From: Colwellia sp. M166
Lineage (GTDB): Bacteria > Pseudomonadota > Gammaproteobacteria > Enterobacterales > Alteromonadaceae
Length of the DNA: 64,000 bases
Assembly (NCBI RefSeq): GCF_024585285.1
Contig: NZ_CP040755.1
Span: 620,001 to 684,000 of the forward strand
Direction of reading: 5' to 3'
The notes under the pieces are model-generated. The model searched no databases. It was given only the letters and a program-made list of their open reading frames with translations, and was not told the DNA's origin. Below, piece by piece: positions 9,476-18,726 of the stretch. Every line of letters begins with the position of its first letter. Positions within the stretch are counted from its first letter, which is position 1. Made by a program: the position numbers and the translations under genes.

Positions 9476-9634
9476 TTAAAAAATACAATGTTTAGTAAAA
9501 TCTTTGGCTTCTGTTGCTGTCCAATCACCTTTTGGTTTGTCTTTTAATTGTTTGCACCAATCGTCACTACCTACTTCTGGCGCACAAGCTGTTGTTAACA
9601 ATACGGTGAATAGTACTAATGATAATTTTTTCAT
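9476..9634 (-). CDS. Small DUF3012 lipoprotein
   Basis: A 52-residue frame starts MKKLSLVLFTVLLTTAC and so carries a lipoprotein signal with Cys17 as the lipid-modified residue. The mature part contains APEVGSDDWCKQL and ends AKDFTKHCIF, with two further cysteines (27 and 50) that could form a disulfide. This is the DUF3012 pattern, widespread in Alteromonadales and Vibrionales with no known function. The gene lies 78 bp downstream of the TM2 gene and is followed by a terminator. Confidence 0.8.
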   Translation of the reverse strand: MKKLSLVLFTVLLTTACAPEVGSDDWCKQLKDKPKGDWTATEAKDFTKHCIF

Positions 9635-9711
9635 AATGTTCCCTTCGCAGTCTTTGCTGCTTGTTTAGTTAAATTCATTAACGCTTATCATGTGTTATAG
9701 CTTCAATAAGA

Positions 9712-10038
9712 TTAAAATATTGGACTTAAGATGTTGCCATCCGCATCTTCAAAGCGTCCAGCGAGTATGGTAATTAAATCTGCAACCCACCAAACCCCCA
9801 AACCGCCCAAGGTAAATAACATAAAAACCCCGCTCCGCTTTTTACCATAAACGAAACGATGAACGCCAAATACACCGAGTAATAAACAATAGATAAAGGC
9901 GAACAAGCCTTGTGCGTTTTTACTGGCAACACCGCCAAAAGCACTGGGTAAGTGTTGCTCTGCGCCACAATGTTGGCAATCTTTAGCGCTATCAATGATG
10001 TGATCACCACAATAACGGCAAAAAACTGTTGTACTCAT
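9712..10038 (-). CDS. TM2 domain protein with an N-terminal zinc ribbon
   Basis: The 108-residue protein starts with a zinc-ribbon CRYCGDHI...CQHCGAEQ (two C-x2-C knuckles, residues 7-26) and continues into a TM2 domain: two membrane helices with the connecting motif LGVFGVHRFVYGKKRSG and a GLGVWWVADL second half. TM2 proteins are small inner-membrane proteins without a settled role. The last residues are hydrophilic. It may share a transcript with the DUF3012 gene. Confidence 0.85.
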   Translation of the reverse strand: MSTTVFCRYCGDHIIDSAKDCQHCGAEQHLPSAFGGVASKNAQGLFAFIYCLLLGVFGVHRFVYGKKRSGVFMLFTLGGLGVWWVADLITILAGRFEDADGNILSPIF

Positions 10039-10254
10039 GCTATGCCCTTTTTATTAGTCAAATATGTCTGCATGTGATTAACGCTAAACCGACAATATAT
10101 TATTTTCGATAATGAAATATAAGGTAAAAATAAATAAAAACATAGCATTACTGTTACTTTTGATGGATTAATATCATGACCGTTATCTTTCTTACCAAGC
10201 AGTTTGTGCTGTAATGTTCATGACTTATTTCGATTTAATACACATGCGATTAGG

Positions 10255-10443
10255 TTATTCATCACAATGAAACCATATTTCAATTTCATCGGTTGCTTGT
10301 TCAAACTTAGCGCTGTGCTCGACATTATTGGGCCCATGATACCACTGGCCAGTTTTAATTTGATTTGAATATTGGCCTACCATAAATGTCTTTTTATTAC
10401 TCAGCTCTAGTGATAGTAAATATATGTTGAAAAATATCAGCAC
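10255..10443 (-). CDS. Small hypothetical protein, uncertain
   Basis: A frame of 62 residues lies 23 bp downstream of the effector-binding gene. The N-terminal 20 residues are hydrophobic; an internal ATG would give a soluble 42-residue protein (MVGQYSNQIKTG...WFHCDE). Neither start has a strong ribosome site, and I recognise no family. It is kept because the C-terminal part has a coding-like composition and no larger frame overlaps it. Confidence 0.3.
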   Translation of the reverse strand: MLIFFNIYLLSLELSNKKTFMVGQYSNQIKTGQWYHGPNNVEHSAKFEQATDEIEIWFHCDE

Positions 10444-10466
10444 TAAGAATAACGTTAATTACCGTA

Positions 10467-10916
10467 CTACTTTTCTTTTACTGCGATATAGATATCAAAT
10501 GAAGATGGGCTTTTAAAATGCTCAAAATCTGCGGTATAAGCACGTTGGTAATGAGTATCTTCATTACTGAAATACTCCCAAATATGTCCCCACAACTCGA
10601 TGATAGCGTTTGGTAGTTCGCCTTGTGCTGAAAAGACATAATATAAGCCAGCCGCTATGCTTAACGAGCTTAATTGATCATCATTGATTGATGTATCTGT
10701 AGCGGCAAAAACACGATAATCGCCACTAAAATCTGAGTCGTAATCAGTGTACACACCATAAACATTTGATCGCTCGGTTAACTTGCTACCTTGTTGACTA
10801 TAAAACTGTGCCCATAGATCACCAATTTTAGCTGTTTCCGGCTGCATTTCATCTAGGTTGGAGGTTCGAACTGAGTAACCGGTTAATTGAAAACCATTAA
10901 CTTTTACGGGTTGCAT
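10467..10916 (-). CDS. GyrI-like effector-binding domain protein
   Basis: The 149-residue product consists of a single GyrI-like (AraC effector-binding) domain: an N-terminal strand VNGFQLTGYSVRTSN, helix TAKIGDLWAQFYSQ, the central YGVYTDYDSDFSGDYRVFAA motif, and the C-terminal ELWGHIWEYF...FEHF segment. Stand-alone members bind small cationic or drug-like molecules, or act as decoy proteins for gyrase inhibitors. There is no DNA-binding domain. The ATG at 10916 follows AAGGATAG. The 320-bp spacer upstream (10917-11238) contains only a long hairpin at its far end. Confidence 0.8.
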   Translation of the reverse strand: MQPVKVNGFQLTGYSVRTSNLDEMQPETAKIGDLWAQFYSQQGSKLTERSNVYGVYTDYDSDFSGDYRVFAATDTSINDDQLSSLSIAAGLYYVFSAQGELPNAIIELWGHIWEYFSNEDTHYQRAYTADFEHFKSPSSFDIYIAVKEK

Positions 10917-11165
10917 TTAACTATCCTTGTTCTTATTTTTTAGCAGCTTGGAGCTGTTTGAGATTAATTAATTATTCGTCTTGATTTATCACAAAAAAAT
11001 TTAATATTTAAATACTTAATATACATTCAGCTTTAAATTAACAAATAAGCGTAGTCAGATACACGCTAAAATCAATGTAGTTTCAACAAGATAACCATCA
11101 ATGTGTCGCTACAATAATAATGTCATATTTCCTTCGCGTGGCTGGTGAAGTTAAGCATTAAACAA

Positions 11166-11220
11166 AAGGCGATGAGGATATTTTTCATCTATGGTTTACA
11201 TCATTTCCTTTTATCGCCTT
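11166..11220 (-). terminator. Likely terminator of the M23 peptidase gene
   Basis: AAGGCGAT and ATCGCCTT pair over a long internal loop that itself contains GGA/TCC pairing; the minus strand ends TTTTG. It lies 19 bp after the peptidase stop. The stem is interrupted, so efficiency is uncertain. Confidence 0.45.
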
Positions 11221-11238
11221 GGTAAATTTAAATAACTT

Positions 11239-12069
11239 TTATTTTAAAGGCGTTAGTTTTAAAACCAATGCCGGATCTAATCTGACATCAAACCAATTTA
11301 TCCGCCAATCTAAGTGTGGACCTGTGGCTCTACCACTTGAGCCAACCGCAGCAACAAGTTGTCCCTTGACCACTTTATCGCCAACGTTTACATAAGCATC
11401 ACTCAAATGCAAAAATGTTGAACTGACGCCATGGCCGTGATCTATGATCATCGTGCCACCAGAATAAAACATATCAGGCACATACATAAGTACAACACCA
11501 TCAGCAGGTGCTTTCACAGGGTCACCGGTATTACCGGCATAATCTAAGCCGTAATGTGGCCACTTAGGCACGCCATTATAGTAACGTTGACTGCCATAAA
11601 CGCCAGTAATAGTGCCTTCAATGGGGGCAATAAACCCTTGTGCAAAAGCCGTTAAGTTACTATCTATGGTACGCGCTGCTTTGATCTTTTTATTATCTTC
11701 GCCAACACGAATATTCGCTTTTTTGTTGGGATTCATAATTTTCTTTGCAATGCCTTCAATTCGTTGAATATTGTACTCACGCTTTAAGGGTTTTAAAGTA
11801 CGCTTTTCAATTTCACCGCTTGGGCTAGTAATCGTTAGTACGCTATTATTTTTTTCATCACGGCTAAAACCTAATGCATAGTCACCTGAAGCAGATACTT
11901 TGATGGCTTTACCATTTAACATCACTCTATTTTCAGGCGCTGTTTTACCAACAATTAATGCACCTTGAAAAAATTGCTCCGTTAATTGTGTTTTTGCACT
12001 GGCAACATGCGTTTTAGTTAGCCCCAACATCAAGGTAAATACAATGAATAGCGCAGGTAACTTAGCCAT
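11239..12069 (-). CDS. Periplasmic M23 family metallopeptidase (LytM-like)
   Basis: The protein has a signal peptide ending near HVASA and a C-terminal M23 domain with the zinc motif HYGLDYA, HGHGVSSTFLHLS, and GPHLDWRINW. The last motif normally reads HxH; here the third ligand position is HLD, so the last histidine has been replaced by aspartate. M23 enzymes cut peptidoglycan cross-links or regulate amidases. The ATG at 12069 overlaps the end of the QueD-like gene by 8 bp and is preceded by AAGGAG, pointing to translational coupling. An in-frame TTG two codons upstream sits too close to that site. Confidence 0.85.
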   Translation of the reverse strand: MAKLPALFIVFTLMLGLTKTHVASAKTQLTEQFFQGALIVGKTAPENRVMLNGKAIKVSASGDYALGFSRDEKNNSVLTITSPSGEIEKRTLKPLKREYNIQRIEGIAKKIMNPNKKANIRVGEDNKKIKAARTIDSNLTAFAQGFIAPIEGTITGVYGSQRYYNGVPKWPHYGLDYAGNTGDPVKAPADGVVLMYVPDMFYSGGTMIIDHGHGVSSTFLHLSDAYVNVGDKVVKGQLVAAVGSSGRATGPHLDWRINWFDVRLDPALVLKLTPLK

Positions 12070-12943
12070 TAGCAATAGCTCCTTTTGCTACACCTTCAAA
12101 GGCAACCACTTTGAATTCGTTATCTGGTGATTGCTGTTTTAGCTGTCGTAGAATGAAGTCAGCTAATAATTCCACCGTAGAATCGCAATCAACAACATCT
12201 AAAACATTACTCGGTACGGCAATATCAAATCGACCTTGTGGCGCAAAATAAGAAAACAATTGCTGATCAGCACTTAAGTTTTCAGTGGCGTTAGCAGACA
12301 ATTCAATATCAGCTAAAGCGATGCGATCAGCCTCGCTCGCTAAATAAATATCGTTCCAACGTAAGCTCCATGCTGCCTCTAGATCTGCTGAGCGTTGACC
12401 ATTTTGATAAATATGAATTTTTGAACGATGACCATGAGCTATACGTTGACAATTACCATCATGAAGTTTTAACCCATGCGTGTAATGATAAAAAGCGCCA
12501 TCAATGTTTTCAGCACGTAAATTTAAGGTTAACCCTTGAACATTTTTTGGTAATTGCTCAAGAATAATTTCGGTTAAGTAGCTTGTTACCGATGCTATAT
12601 CAATTTTATCAGATGAAATTTTAGCAAATGCACAGCGAGGTGACTGTAAATTGTAACTGCCCTGCTTGGATTTAAAATCAACAAATTCATGACCTTCACG
12701 ATAAGTTGAATCGCTAACGGTTATGGCTTTATCTAACATAGGTAGCAATAACTTATGATCAACGGCATCATCAATAATGGCCTTGATTTGCTTTTTAACG
12801 ACAGCGAAATCAAGCACCATGCTCATTTCATTTAAACTACCATCAAGCAACACATCAACTATCCAGCTTTCACCAACAATACCGCGCTCAGTACAACAAT
12901 AAGAAAAGTCGATAACGGTCAAGTCATTTACAAATAACTGCAT
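12062..12943 (-). CDS. 6-pyruvoyl-tetrahydropterin synthase-like protein (two-domain)
   Basis: The 293-residue protein has two related halves. Each has T-fold features of the PTPS/QueD family: the N-terminal half with LDFAVVKKQIKAIIDDAVDHKLLLP, and the C-terminal half with a LRAENIDGAFYHYTHGLKLHDGNCQRIAHGHRS-like region cut in pieces (YHYTHGLKLHDGNC, AHGHRSKI). QueD makes 6-carboxytetrahydropterin for queuosine. Double-domain homologues in marine gammaproteobacteria have no assigned reaction. The zinc histidines are clear in the second half (HGH) and less so in the first. It has a GTAGGAG ribosome site before ATG 12943, lies 10 bp after pyrC, and overlaps the M23 gene. Confidence 0.75.
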   Translation of the reverse strand: MQLFVNDLTVIDFSYCCTERGIVGESWIVDVLLDGSLNEMSMVLDFAVVKKQIKAIIDDAVDHKLLLPMLDKAITVSDSTYREGHEFVDFKSKQGSYNLQSPRCAFAKISSDKIDIASVTSYLTEIILEQLPKNVQGLTLNLRAENIDGAFYHYTHGLKLHDGNCQRIAHGHRSKIHIYQNGQRSADLEAAWSLRWNDIYLASEADRIALADIELSANATENLSADQQLFSYFAPQGRFDIAVPSNVLDVVDCDSTVELLADFILRQLKQQSPDNEFKVVAFEGVAKGAIANG

Positions 12944-12953
12944 TTATAATCTC

Positions 12954-13985
12954 CTACAACTTTACTTGCCAAGCAATGCTTTCGCTTGCTCGAATAGGCA
13001 CAACAACATCGTCACCAAATGCCATAGTAGCAGGTACAGGCCATGACACTTTTTCTAAAGTAATTTTATCGTCGTTAATGGGTAAGTTATAAAAATTAGG
13101 ACCATTTAAGCTTGCAAATGCTTCTAATTTATCAAGCGCACCGGCTTGTTCAAAGGCTTCGGCATAGAGTTCAATTGCCGCATGTGCAGTATAAGCACCC
13201 GCGCAGCCACAAGCTGATTCTTTGGCATTTTGTGGATGTGGTGCGGAATCTGTACCTAAGAAAAACTTAGCACTACCACTTGTAGCAGCTTCAATAAGTG
13301 CATGTTGATGAATATTACGCTTGAGTATTGGCAAGCAATAAAAATGTGGGCGTATACCGCCAACCAACATGTGGTTACGGTTGAATAATAAATGATGAAC
13401 AGTAATTGTTGCTGCAACGTTATCACCTGCTGCTTTAACGAAATCAACGGCATTTTTAGTGGTGATATGCTCTAACACTATTTTCAGTGTTGGATACTTT
13501 GCAACTAATGGACGTAATATACTATCGATAAACACCGCTTCACGATCGAATATGTCGATATCGTGATCAGTGACTTCACCGTGTACCAACAGTGGCATAT
13601 TCACTTCTTCCATTGCTGCTAATACTGAGGCAATGTTATCTACATTGGTAACACCAGAAGATGAATTGGTTGTTGCACCTGCTGGATATAGCTTTGCGGC
13701 ATAAACTATACCTGATGCTTTTGCCGCTTTAATATCTTCAGCTGTTGTTTGGTCTGTTAAGTACAACACCATTAACGGCTGGAATTGAGCGCTTGGCTTA
13801 GCGGCCATAATGCGTTGGTGATATTGCATTGCAAGTTCAGCATTGGTTACTGGCGGCACTAAATTTGGCATGACAATCGCACGGCCAAAATAGCGGCTAA
13901 TATCAGCTACGGTGTTAGTTAAAGCGGCGCCATCGCGCAAATGTACATGCCAATCGTCTGGACGTGTGATTGTGATAGTCGTCAT
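12954..13985 (-). CDS. pyrC: Dihydroorotase
   Basis: PyrC closes carbamoyl-aspartate to dihydroorotate in pyrimidine synthesis. The protein starts [19 protein letters not shown] with the metal-binding HVHLRDG, and contains [14 protein letters not shown] (the lysine is normally carboxylated), [17 protein letters not shown] and FLGTDSAPH, which cover the binuclear zinc ligands. At about 343 residues it matches class II dihydroorotases. The frame is open to 14021, but ATG 13985 is preceded by TAGGAAATAAA and matches the family start. It heads a three-gene set with the QueD-like and M23 genes. Confidence 0.95.
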   Translation of the reverse strand: MTTITITRPDDWHVHLRDGAALTNTVADISRYFGRAIVMPNLVPPVTNAELAMQYHQRIMAAKPSAQFQPLMVLYLTDQTTAEDIKAAKASGIVYAAKLYPAGATTNSSSGVTNVDNIASVLAAMEEVNMPLLVHGEVTDHDIDIFDREAVFIDSILRPLVAKYPTLKIVLEHITTKNAVDFVKAAGDNVAATITVHHLLFNRNHMLVGGIRPHFYCLPILKRNIHQHALIEAATSGSAKFFLGTDSAPHPQNAKESACGCAGAYTAHAAIELYAEAFEQAGALDKLEAFASLNGPNFYNLPINDDKITLEKVSWPVPATMAFGDDVVVPIRASESIAWQVKL

Positions 13986-14070
13986 TTTATTTCCTATTAA
14001 TTCTTTGCGTTCTACAGCCATTTTCAGGCCGTATATTTGTGTTTTACTGCGCTAGCATATTAGCTTAGTG

Positions 14071-15168
14071 CTAAAAGTCATTTTCTGAGTCTTCGTTACT
14101 AGACTCTACTGCCATTGTTGCTGGCTGATTTTGTTTCGCGTTGTTTTCTAATAAGGCAAGTAACTGGGCTTTTAAGTTTGGTGGTACTTTAAATATAGTA
14201 ATACTTTCGTTAGCTTGGTTATAAACTACATCTTGACCCAAATGGCTGCGCTCAAAACTTAAGCTGATACCATTACCGTATCCTGAATATTTCGTGACTT
14301 TGTTAACAACAGCTTGATCATGAGGGAATGACTCCTCAATTGGGTATGATTGCTCTTGGCAAAATTTATAAAAATCTTGGCCATTTTCTTCAGTTTTGAT
14401 GACATTGCCAAGTTCTTGTAACGATACATCTTGGGCTGACTCTTTTTGCTCTTTACAGTAAGTTAATAACTCTTTTCGCGTTTGTTGTTTTTCATCAGCG
14501 TCAAATTGATTAACCGCAACAAAGTCTTCTACTGCTTGTACTAATGTTTGCGTTTGCTCTTTTGCGTTTAAACCTTCTTCACAACTTAAAAAGTCTAAGA
14601 AAAAGTCAGAAACTTTACGTCCCGCACGGCCTTTAATAAAAGAAATATAACGATTACCTTCAGCATTATCTTGATAATCAAACAAGTCTATACGAGCGGC
14701 TAGCTGTAATTTACTGGTGTCTAAATGTTGATCGGCAGAAATATTTAATTCACCGTCAACAGAGTAATGCTCTGAAATTGGAATAATAGCGGCTAGTAAA
14801 TAACGGCCTCCCATATACTCGTAATGACAAACAATTAAATAGCCAGTTTCAGCAAGATCGTATTTTTCTAATTCGTTTTTAAGTAAATTTGCTGCTTGGC
14901 TGCTAAATTGGTGAAAACTATGTACATCGCCCAAGTAGCTTTCCATAATGTCAACAAAACGAGCGCTATCGCCCTCAGCTGGCATGGAAGAAAAATGTCC
15001 ATATGCTTTACTGCCTTTACTGTTGTAAATTTTATGTAAGGCATCAACAAAACTTTCAATTTTGCTGCTTGCGGCGACATCTTCAGGACCTAACCTGAGT
15101 AAAACTTCACCAGTTTCTTCTTTTTTTGATAAAAAATGCAGTGCAATGTTCGAAATTATTAAACTCAT
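14071..15168 (-). CDS. yejK: Nucleoid-associated protein YejK/NdpA
   Basis: The protein begins MSLIISNIALHFLSKKEE and contains FIKGRAGRKVSDFFLDFLSC, both typical of NdpA/YejK, a protein found on the nucleoid in E. coli. At 365 residues it is about 30 longer than the E. coli protein, the excess being an acidic C-terminal tail. It is divergent from yejL-yejM with 78 bp between the starts, the same arrangement as in Enterobacteria. The intergenic stretch must hold both promoters. Confidence 0.93.
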   Translation of the reverse strand: MSLIISNIALHFLSKKEETGEVLLRLGPEDVAASSKIESFVDALHKIYNSKGSKAYGHFSSMPAEGDSARFVDIMESYLGDVHSFHQFSSQAANLLKNELEKYDLAETGYLIVCHYEYMGGRYLLAAIIPISEHYSVDGELNISADQHLDTSKLQLAARIDLFDYQDNAEGNRYISFIKGRAGRKVSDFFLDFLSCEEGLNAKEQTQTLVQAVEDFVAVNQFDADEKQQTRKELLTYCKEQKESAQDVSLQELGNVIKTEENGQDFYKFCQEQSYPIEESFPHDQAVVNKVTKYSGYGNGISLSFERSHLGQDVVYNQANESITIFKVPPNLKAQLLALLENNAKQNQPATMAVESSNEDSENDF

Positions 15169-15246
15169 AGATAAAGGTCAGTATTATATTGTTCGGGCAT
15201 TTGATAAACTTAAGTCTGTTTATTAAATTACCATTAAGTGTTTAAG

Positions 15247-15468
15247 ATGCCTATTGTATCCAAGTATTCCAACGAACGTGTAGAAAAAATTATTAAAGAT
15301 TTGCATAATGTACTCGTAAAAGAGTCTGCAACCCCTGATCTAGCGCTGATGTGCCTAGGAAATACCCTGACAGAAATTATTATAAATAATATTCCAGAAG
15401 AGCAACGTGAAGTTATAGTAAACAATTTTGCCGGTGCATTAAAACAATCTATACAAAAATCTAAATAA
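15247..15468 (+). CDS. yejL: YejL family protein (UPF0352)
   Basis: A 73-residue helical protein starting [16 protein letters not shown], which lines up with the MPQISRYSDEQVEQLL start of E. coli YejL; later [18 protein letters not shown] and [17 protein letters not shown] match too. The open frame begins at GTG 15238 but the family start is ATG 15247. No function is known. It precedes yejM by 56 bp. Confidence 0.92.
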   Translation: MPIVSKYSNERVEKIIKDLHNVLVKESATPDLALMCLGNTLTEIIINNIPEEQREVIVNNFAGALKQSIQKSK

Positions 15469-15524
15469 AACGTATAACTTGAAAGCGACAATGACAAACA
15501 ATAATAAGAGAATTAAACGACGCA

Positions 15525-17219
15525 ATGGTTTCATTTGAATCAAAACCCTATAGTAAGCGCCTATTACAGTTAGTTAGCTGGAGCCATTGGTTCACCTTTT
15601 TTAATATTATTGCTGCGATATTATTATCGTCTATTTATATATTAAGTGAGTCGATGCCTGACACCTTATTAGGTAAAACCTATTTGGTTACGACGTGGTT
15701 AAGCCACATGGCGTTTTTAACTTTTATGAGTTTTGTACTCATTTTGTTCCCGATCACCTTATTATTTCCAAGAACGAGGTTTATACGGGTTGTCGCTTCT
15801 ATCATTTTTACCGCCGAGTTATTACTATTATTACTCGACGCATATATCTACACACGATTAGGCTACCATTTAAATATTTCTTCAAGTGCCCCGATACTTG
15901 AGCTTATTAGTAATGAAATACAGCAAAATAGTCGTGCATTTTGGTTTGTTAGTTTAGTACTGACCATGGTGATTTTATCTTTTGAACTAATCACCTCAAA
16001 CTATGCATGGAAGCATTTAAAAGAATTACAAAAAACAATTTTTGCCAGGTTCATTGTTATCCCGTTAGTGGCCTTTTTCTTTTTAAGTCACATTGTTCAT
16101 ATATGGGCTGACGCTAACCTTGAATATGACGTATTACGTCAAGATACCGTATTACCGTTGTCATACCCATCAACCGCTAAAACCCTATTAACAAAATATG
16201 GCATGTTCGATGAAGTTGACTATATTGCTCGCCGAACCAGCCCACTTGCCTTTACGGATTCAGTGCCTCAATACCCGACTTACCAAGGGCAATGCCCGAG
16301 CGATAACGCATTAAAACAATCTGTTTTTATGGTGATATCAGATCAAACATTGCAAGTTAAGCAATTAGATAAAATTAAGCATAGAATCAAGCAAGGCAAG
16401 CTCTCGCTTGATAATCATGTCGATAACGCGTTACCAAAAGAGGCTTGGTTTAACCTGTTTTATAGTTTGCCAAGTATCTATAAAAAAGCGCTAACAGAAC
16501 AACAAGCACAACCTTTGCTATTGCAAATTATGGCGAGGAAAGATTTAGCAAAATCATTTACCGTTGTCGGTGAAAGTAGCAACGAACAACCTGTAAATGA
16601 CATGAGCTTATTCACGCTAACAGATAAATTATTTCCAGAGAAAACAAAGTTAGATGACATTTCAAGTTTGATATTTGCCGATAAACTTAATAGCTACGCA
16701 CCGGGTTTACATTTGTTCTATTTTAAAGGTAATAATAGTTATCAGTTTGAATTATTTTTAGACGCCTTGATATCAGCGCAAAATAAGAAGCAGCAAAAAG
16801 ATATTCTATGGATCAGCTCGATTGGCAATCATACGTTTGACACAAGTTTATCCATTAAACCAGCGCTACTGGTTTTACCTGAAAGTAAAAACAGATCTAT
16901 TGACAAATTAACTAGCCACATGGATGTACAGCCGACATTAATTAAGCGCTGGCTATCATGTGATGTTGAAGCTAAAAGTTATAGTAATGGTACCGATATT
17001 AAAGAGTTAAGTCATGACCGTATTATTGCTAATACTATGGATAATGGCATCGTCGTTTTTAATAAAGACAAGTCAATGTTTGTTGACCAAAATGGTAATT
17101 TCCAAAGCTATTCTATTCAACTTACCGCGCCAATTACCGCTAAACCTGACTTTCCACTGATGATTGATGGCGTGCACTTTATCAAGCAATTCAGTAAACA
17201 AGGAAATAACGTACAATAA
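15525..17219 (+). CDS. yejM: Inner-membrane protein YejM/PbgA/LapC-like
   Basis: The 564-residue protein has five N-terminal membrane helices (about residues 20-190) followed by a periplasmic sulfatase-like domain. The N-terminal part (DUF3413) matches YejM with SKRLLQLVSWSHWFTFFNI and LLLLLDAYIYTRLGYHLN. In E. coli YejM controls lipopolysaccharide synthesis by inhibiting LapB-driven LpxC breakdown and binds cardiolipin or LPS. The sulfatase part here is divergent: the start of the domain reads VFMVISDQTL, and many alkaline-phosphatase-fold motifs are weak, in keeping with a signalling role without catalysis. yejL precedes it, tRNA-Pro follows. Confidence 0.88.
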   Translation: MVSFESKPYSKRLLQLVSWSHWFTFFNIIAAILLSSIYILSESMPDTLLGKTYLVTTWLSHMAFLTFMSFVLILFPITLLFPRTRFIRVVASIIFTAELLLLLLDAYIYTRLGYHLNISSSAPILELISNEIQQNSRAFWFVSLVLTMVILSFELITSNYAWKHLKELQKTIFARFIVIPLVAFFFLSHIVHIWADANLEYDVLRQDTVLPLSYPSTAKTLLTKYGMFDEVDYIARRTSPLAFTDSVPQYPTYQGQCPSDNALKQSVFMVISDQTLQVKQLDKIKHRIKQGKLSLDNHVDNALPKEAWFNLFYSLPSIYKKALTEQQAQPLLLQIMARKDLAKSFTVVGESSNEQPVNDMSLFTLTDKLFPEKTKLDDISSLIFADKLNSYAPGLHLFYFKGNNSYQFELFLDALISAQNKKQQKDILWISSIGNHTFDTSLSIKPALLVLPESKNRSIDKLTSHMDVQPTLIKRWLSCDVEAKSYSNGTDIKELSHDRIIANTMDNGIVVFNKDKSMFVDQNGNFQSYSIQLTAPITAKPDFPLMIDGVHFIKQFSKQGNNVQ

Positions 17220-17283
17220 TTAGTCGCTTAGCGAGTAGAATGTGTTTTTTAATTGCATTTGAAGCGTAAATCATTATTATACA

Positions 17284-17317
17284 ATGATAAGCTTTTATCC
17301 CCATTAAGCTTATCATT
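17284..17317 (+). promoter_or_regulatory. Perfect 12-bp inverted repeat in the tRNA-Pro leader
   Basis: AATGATAAGCTT (17284-17295) and AAGCTTATCATT (17306-17317) are exact inverted repeats separated by a 10-nt loop, and the right arm ends directly at the first base of the mature tRNA. A weak TTGCAT/ATTATA promoter lies about 40 bp further upstream. Confidence 0.6.
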
Positions 17318-17394
17318 CGGGGTATAGCGCAGCTTGGTAGCGCGTGCGTCTGGGGGACGTGAGGTCGCAAGTTCGAATCTTGCTACTCCGACCA
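17318..17394 (+). tRNA. tRNA-Pro(GGG)
   Basis: A 77-nt cloverleaf with CGGGGTA/TACTCCG acceptor stem, D-loop AGCTTGGTA, anticodon loop CTGGGGG (anticodon GGG), GTTCGAATC T-loop region and encoded CCA. It decodes CCC (and CCU). It is a stand-alone gene with a leader hairpin and its own terminator. Confidence 0.97.
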
Positions 17395-17409
17395 AATATA
17401 AAATATTAA

Positions 17410-17436
17410 AGCCTTGTTTTTACAAGGCTTTTTTAT
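17410..17436 (+). terminator. Terminator of tRNA-Pro
   Basis: AGCCTTG and CAAGGCT form the stem, followed by TTTTTT on the plus strand, 16 bp after the CCA end. Confidence 0.9.
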
Positions 17437-17660
17437 TGCCTAAATTCACGTACTCATAAGTTGTCCGTAAGCGAGATAAAGTTCTGCGGTTATACCTTTA
17501 CCATTGTTTATAATCACCTCTGCTTAAAGTTACAATCTAACTTATATATGAATAAATATTATCAATGGTTATGGTCAGTTAACGATAAAGTAGGTAAATT
17601 ACCCCGTAAATATGTGCTTTAGTACTTACTGCACAAATAATATCTTCTAGGACTCTGTAG

Positions 17661-18443
17661 ATGAGAAACAAAATTAACGCCAGTGCAATACTCTTACTAT
17701 CATTTTTAAGTACTTCTACATTAGCACTTGGCCAAAATGGGCACCGTATTGTTGCCGATATAGCAGAAGAACACTTAACCCCTGAAGCTAAAGCTGCCCT
17801 TATGGAAATAACTAATGGTGATCCTTTAGCAAAATTAGCCACTTGGCCTGATGAAATACGTTCAGATAAACACTGGGACTTTGCAAAACCTTGGCATTAT
17901 GTTTCTGTCGATGATGATGAGTCCTTTGATGGATTTACTCGTTCTAAAGAAGGCGATATTTTAAAAGCTTTATCTGACTATGAACTTCAACTGAGAGACA
18001 AGACACTTACGCGTGAAGAAAAGTGGCAAGCATTGGCATTTTTTATTCATTTTACTGGTGATATACATCAACCGCTGCATGTGGGTCGCAGGGATGACCG
18101 TGGCGGCAATGACATTACCGTTAAGTGGTTTGGAAAAGATACCAGACTTCATGCTGTATGGGATACATCATTGATAGCGCATCAAAAACTGTCATATAGC
18201 GAATATGCCGAATTTTTAAATAATTATCCTCAAGATACTGTAGAATCTTGGCAAAAGTCGGATTACCTAGATTGGGCTAAAGACTCAAAATCTATTAGAG
18301 GAAATGTATATAACCTCCCAGAAGACATGGAGATAGGCTACCAATACGCTTACAAAAACACGCCTTTATTAAATCAGCAATTGTCGAAAGCAGGCGTTCG
18401 TCTAGCAGGAAAATTAAACGAAATTTTTAAAGCACAAAAATAA
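17661..18443 (+). CDS. Secreted S1/P1-type nuclease
   Basis: The 260-residue protein has a signal peptide (MRNKINASAILLLSFLSTSTLA) and an S1/P1 nuclease domain: GQNGHRIVADIAEEHL, LATWPDEIR, WHYVSV, FFIHFTGDIHQPLHVGRRDDRGGND and LHAVWD supply the trinuclear zinc ligands. These enzymes degrade single-stranded DNA and RNA to 5'-nucleotides in the periplasm or medium. In most members the mature protein starts with a conserved tryptophan (WGxxGH); here the predicted first residue is leucine (LGQNGH). Since the ligands are backbone amine and carbonyl atoms, activity may be kept. It stands alone. Confidence 0.9.
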   Translation: MRNKINASAILLLSFLSTSTLALGQNGHRIVADIAEEHLTPEAKAALMEITNGDPLAKLATWPDEIRSDKHWDFAKPWHYVSVDDDESFDGFTRSKEGDILKALSDYELQLRDKTLTREEKWQALAFFIHFTGDIHQPLHVGRRDDRGGNDITVKWFGKDTRLHAVWDTSLIAHQKLSYSEYAEFLNNYPQDTVESWQKSDYLDWAKDSKSIRGNVYNLPEDMEIGYQYAYKNTPLLNQQLSKAGVRLAGKLNEIFKAQK

Positions 18444-18726
18444 TATTAAATATTGCCCAGCCATCACGTTACAATTATTTGCTTTATTGACATGAAACTA
18501 TATTGAGTTGGCTATTCACAAGCTTATTAACGTTAACTTAGCCCACGAAATAATTGTTATTGAATGGGCTATTGAATTGAGCGTTTCACTGAGATAAATC
18601 CAATCATTATCTTCCAGTTGAGCTTAAAGTTCTCTGCCGGCATTGTTGACGTAACCACTTGAAAAGCTTAAGGTCAGTGTTACTGAATTAGAACCATTTT
18701 TAACTGCCGTCGAAAATAATTAGCGC

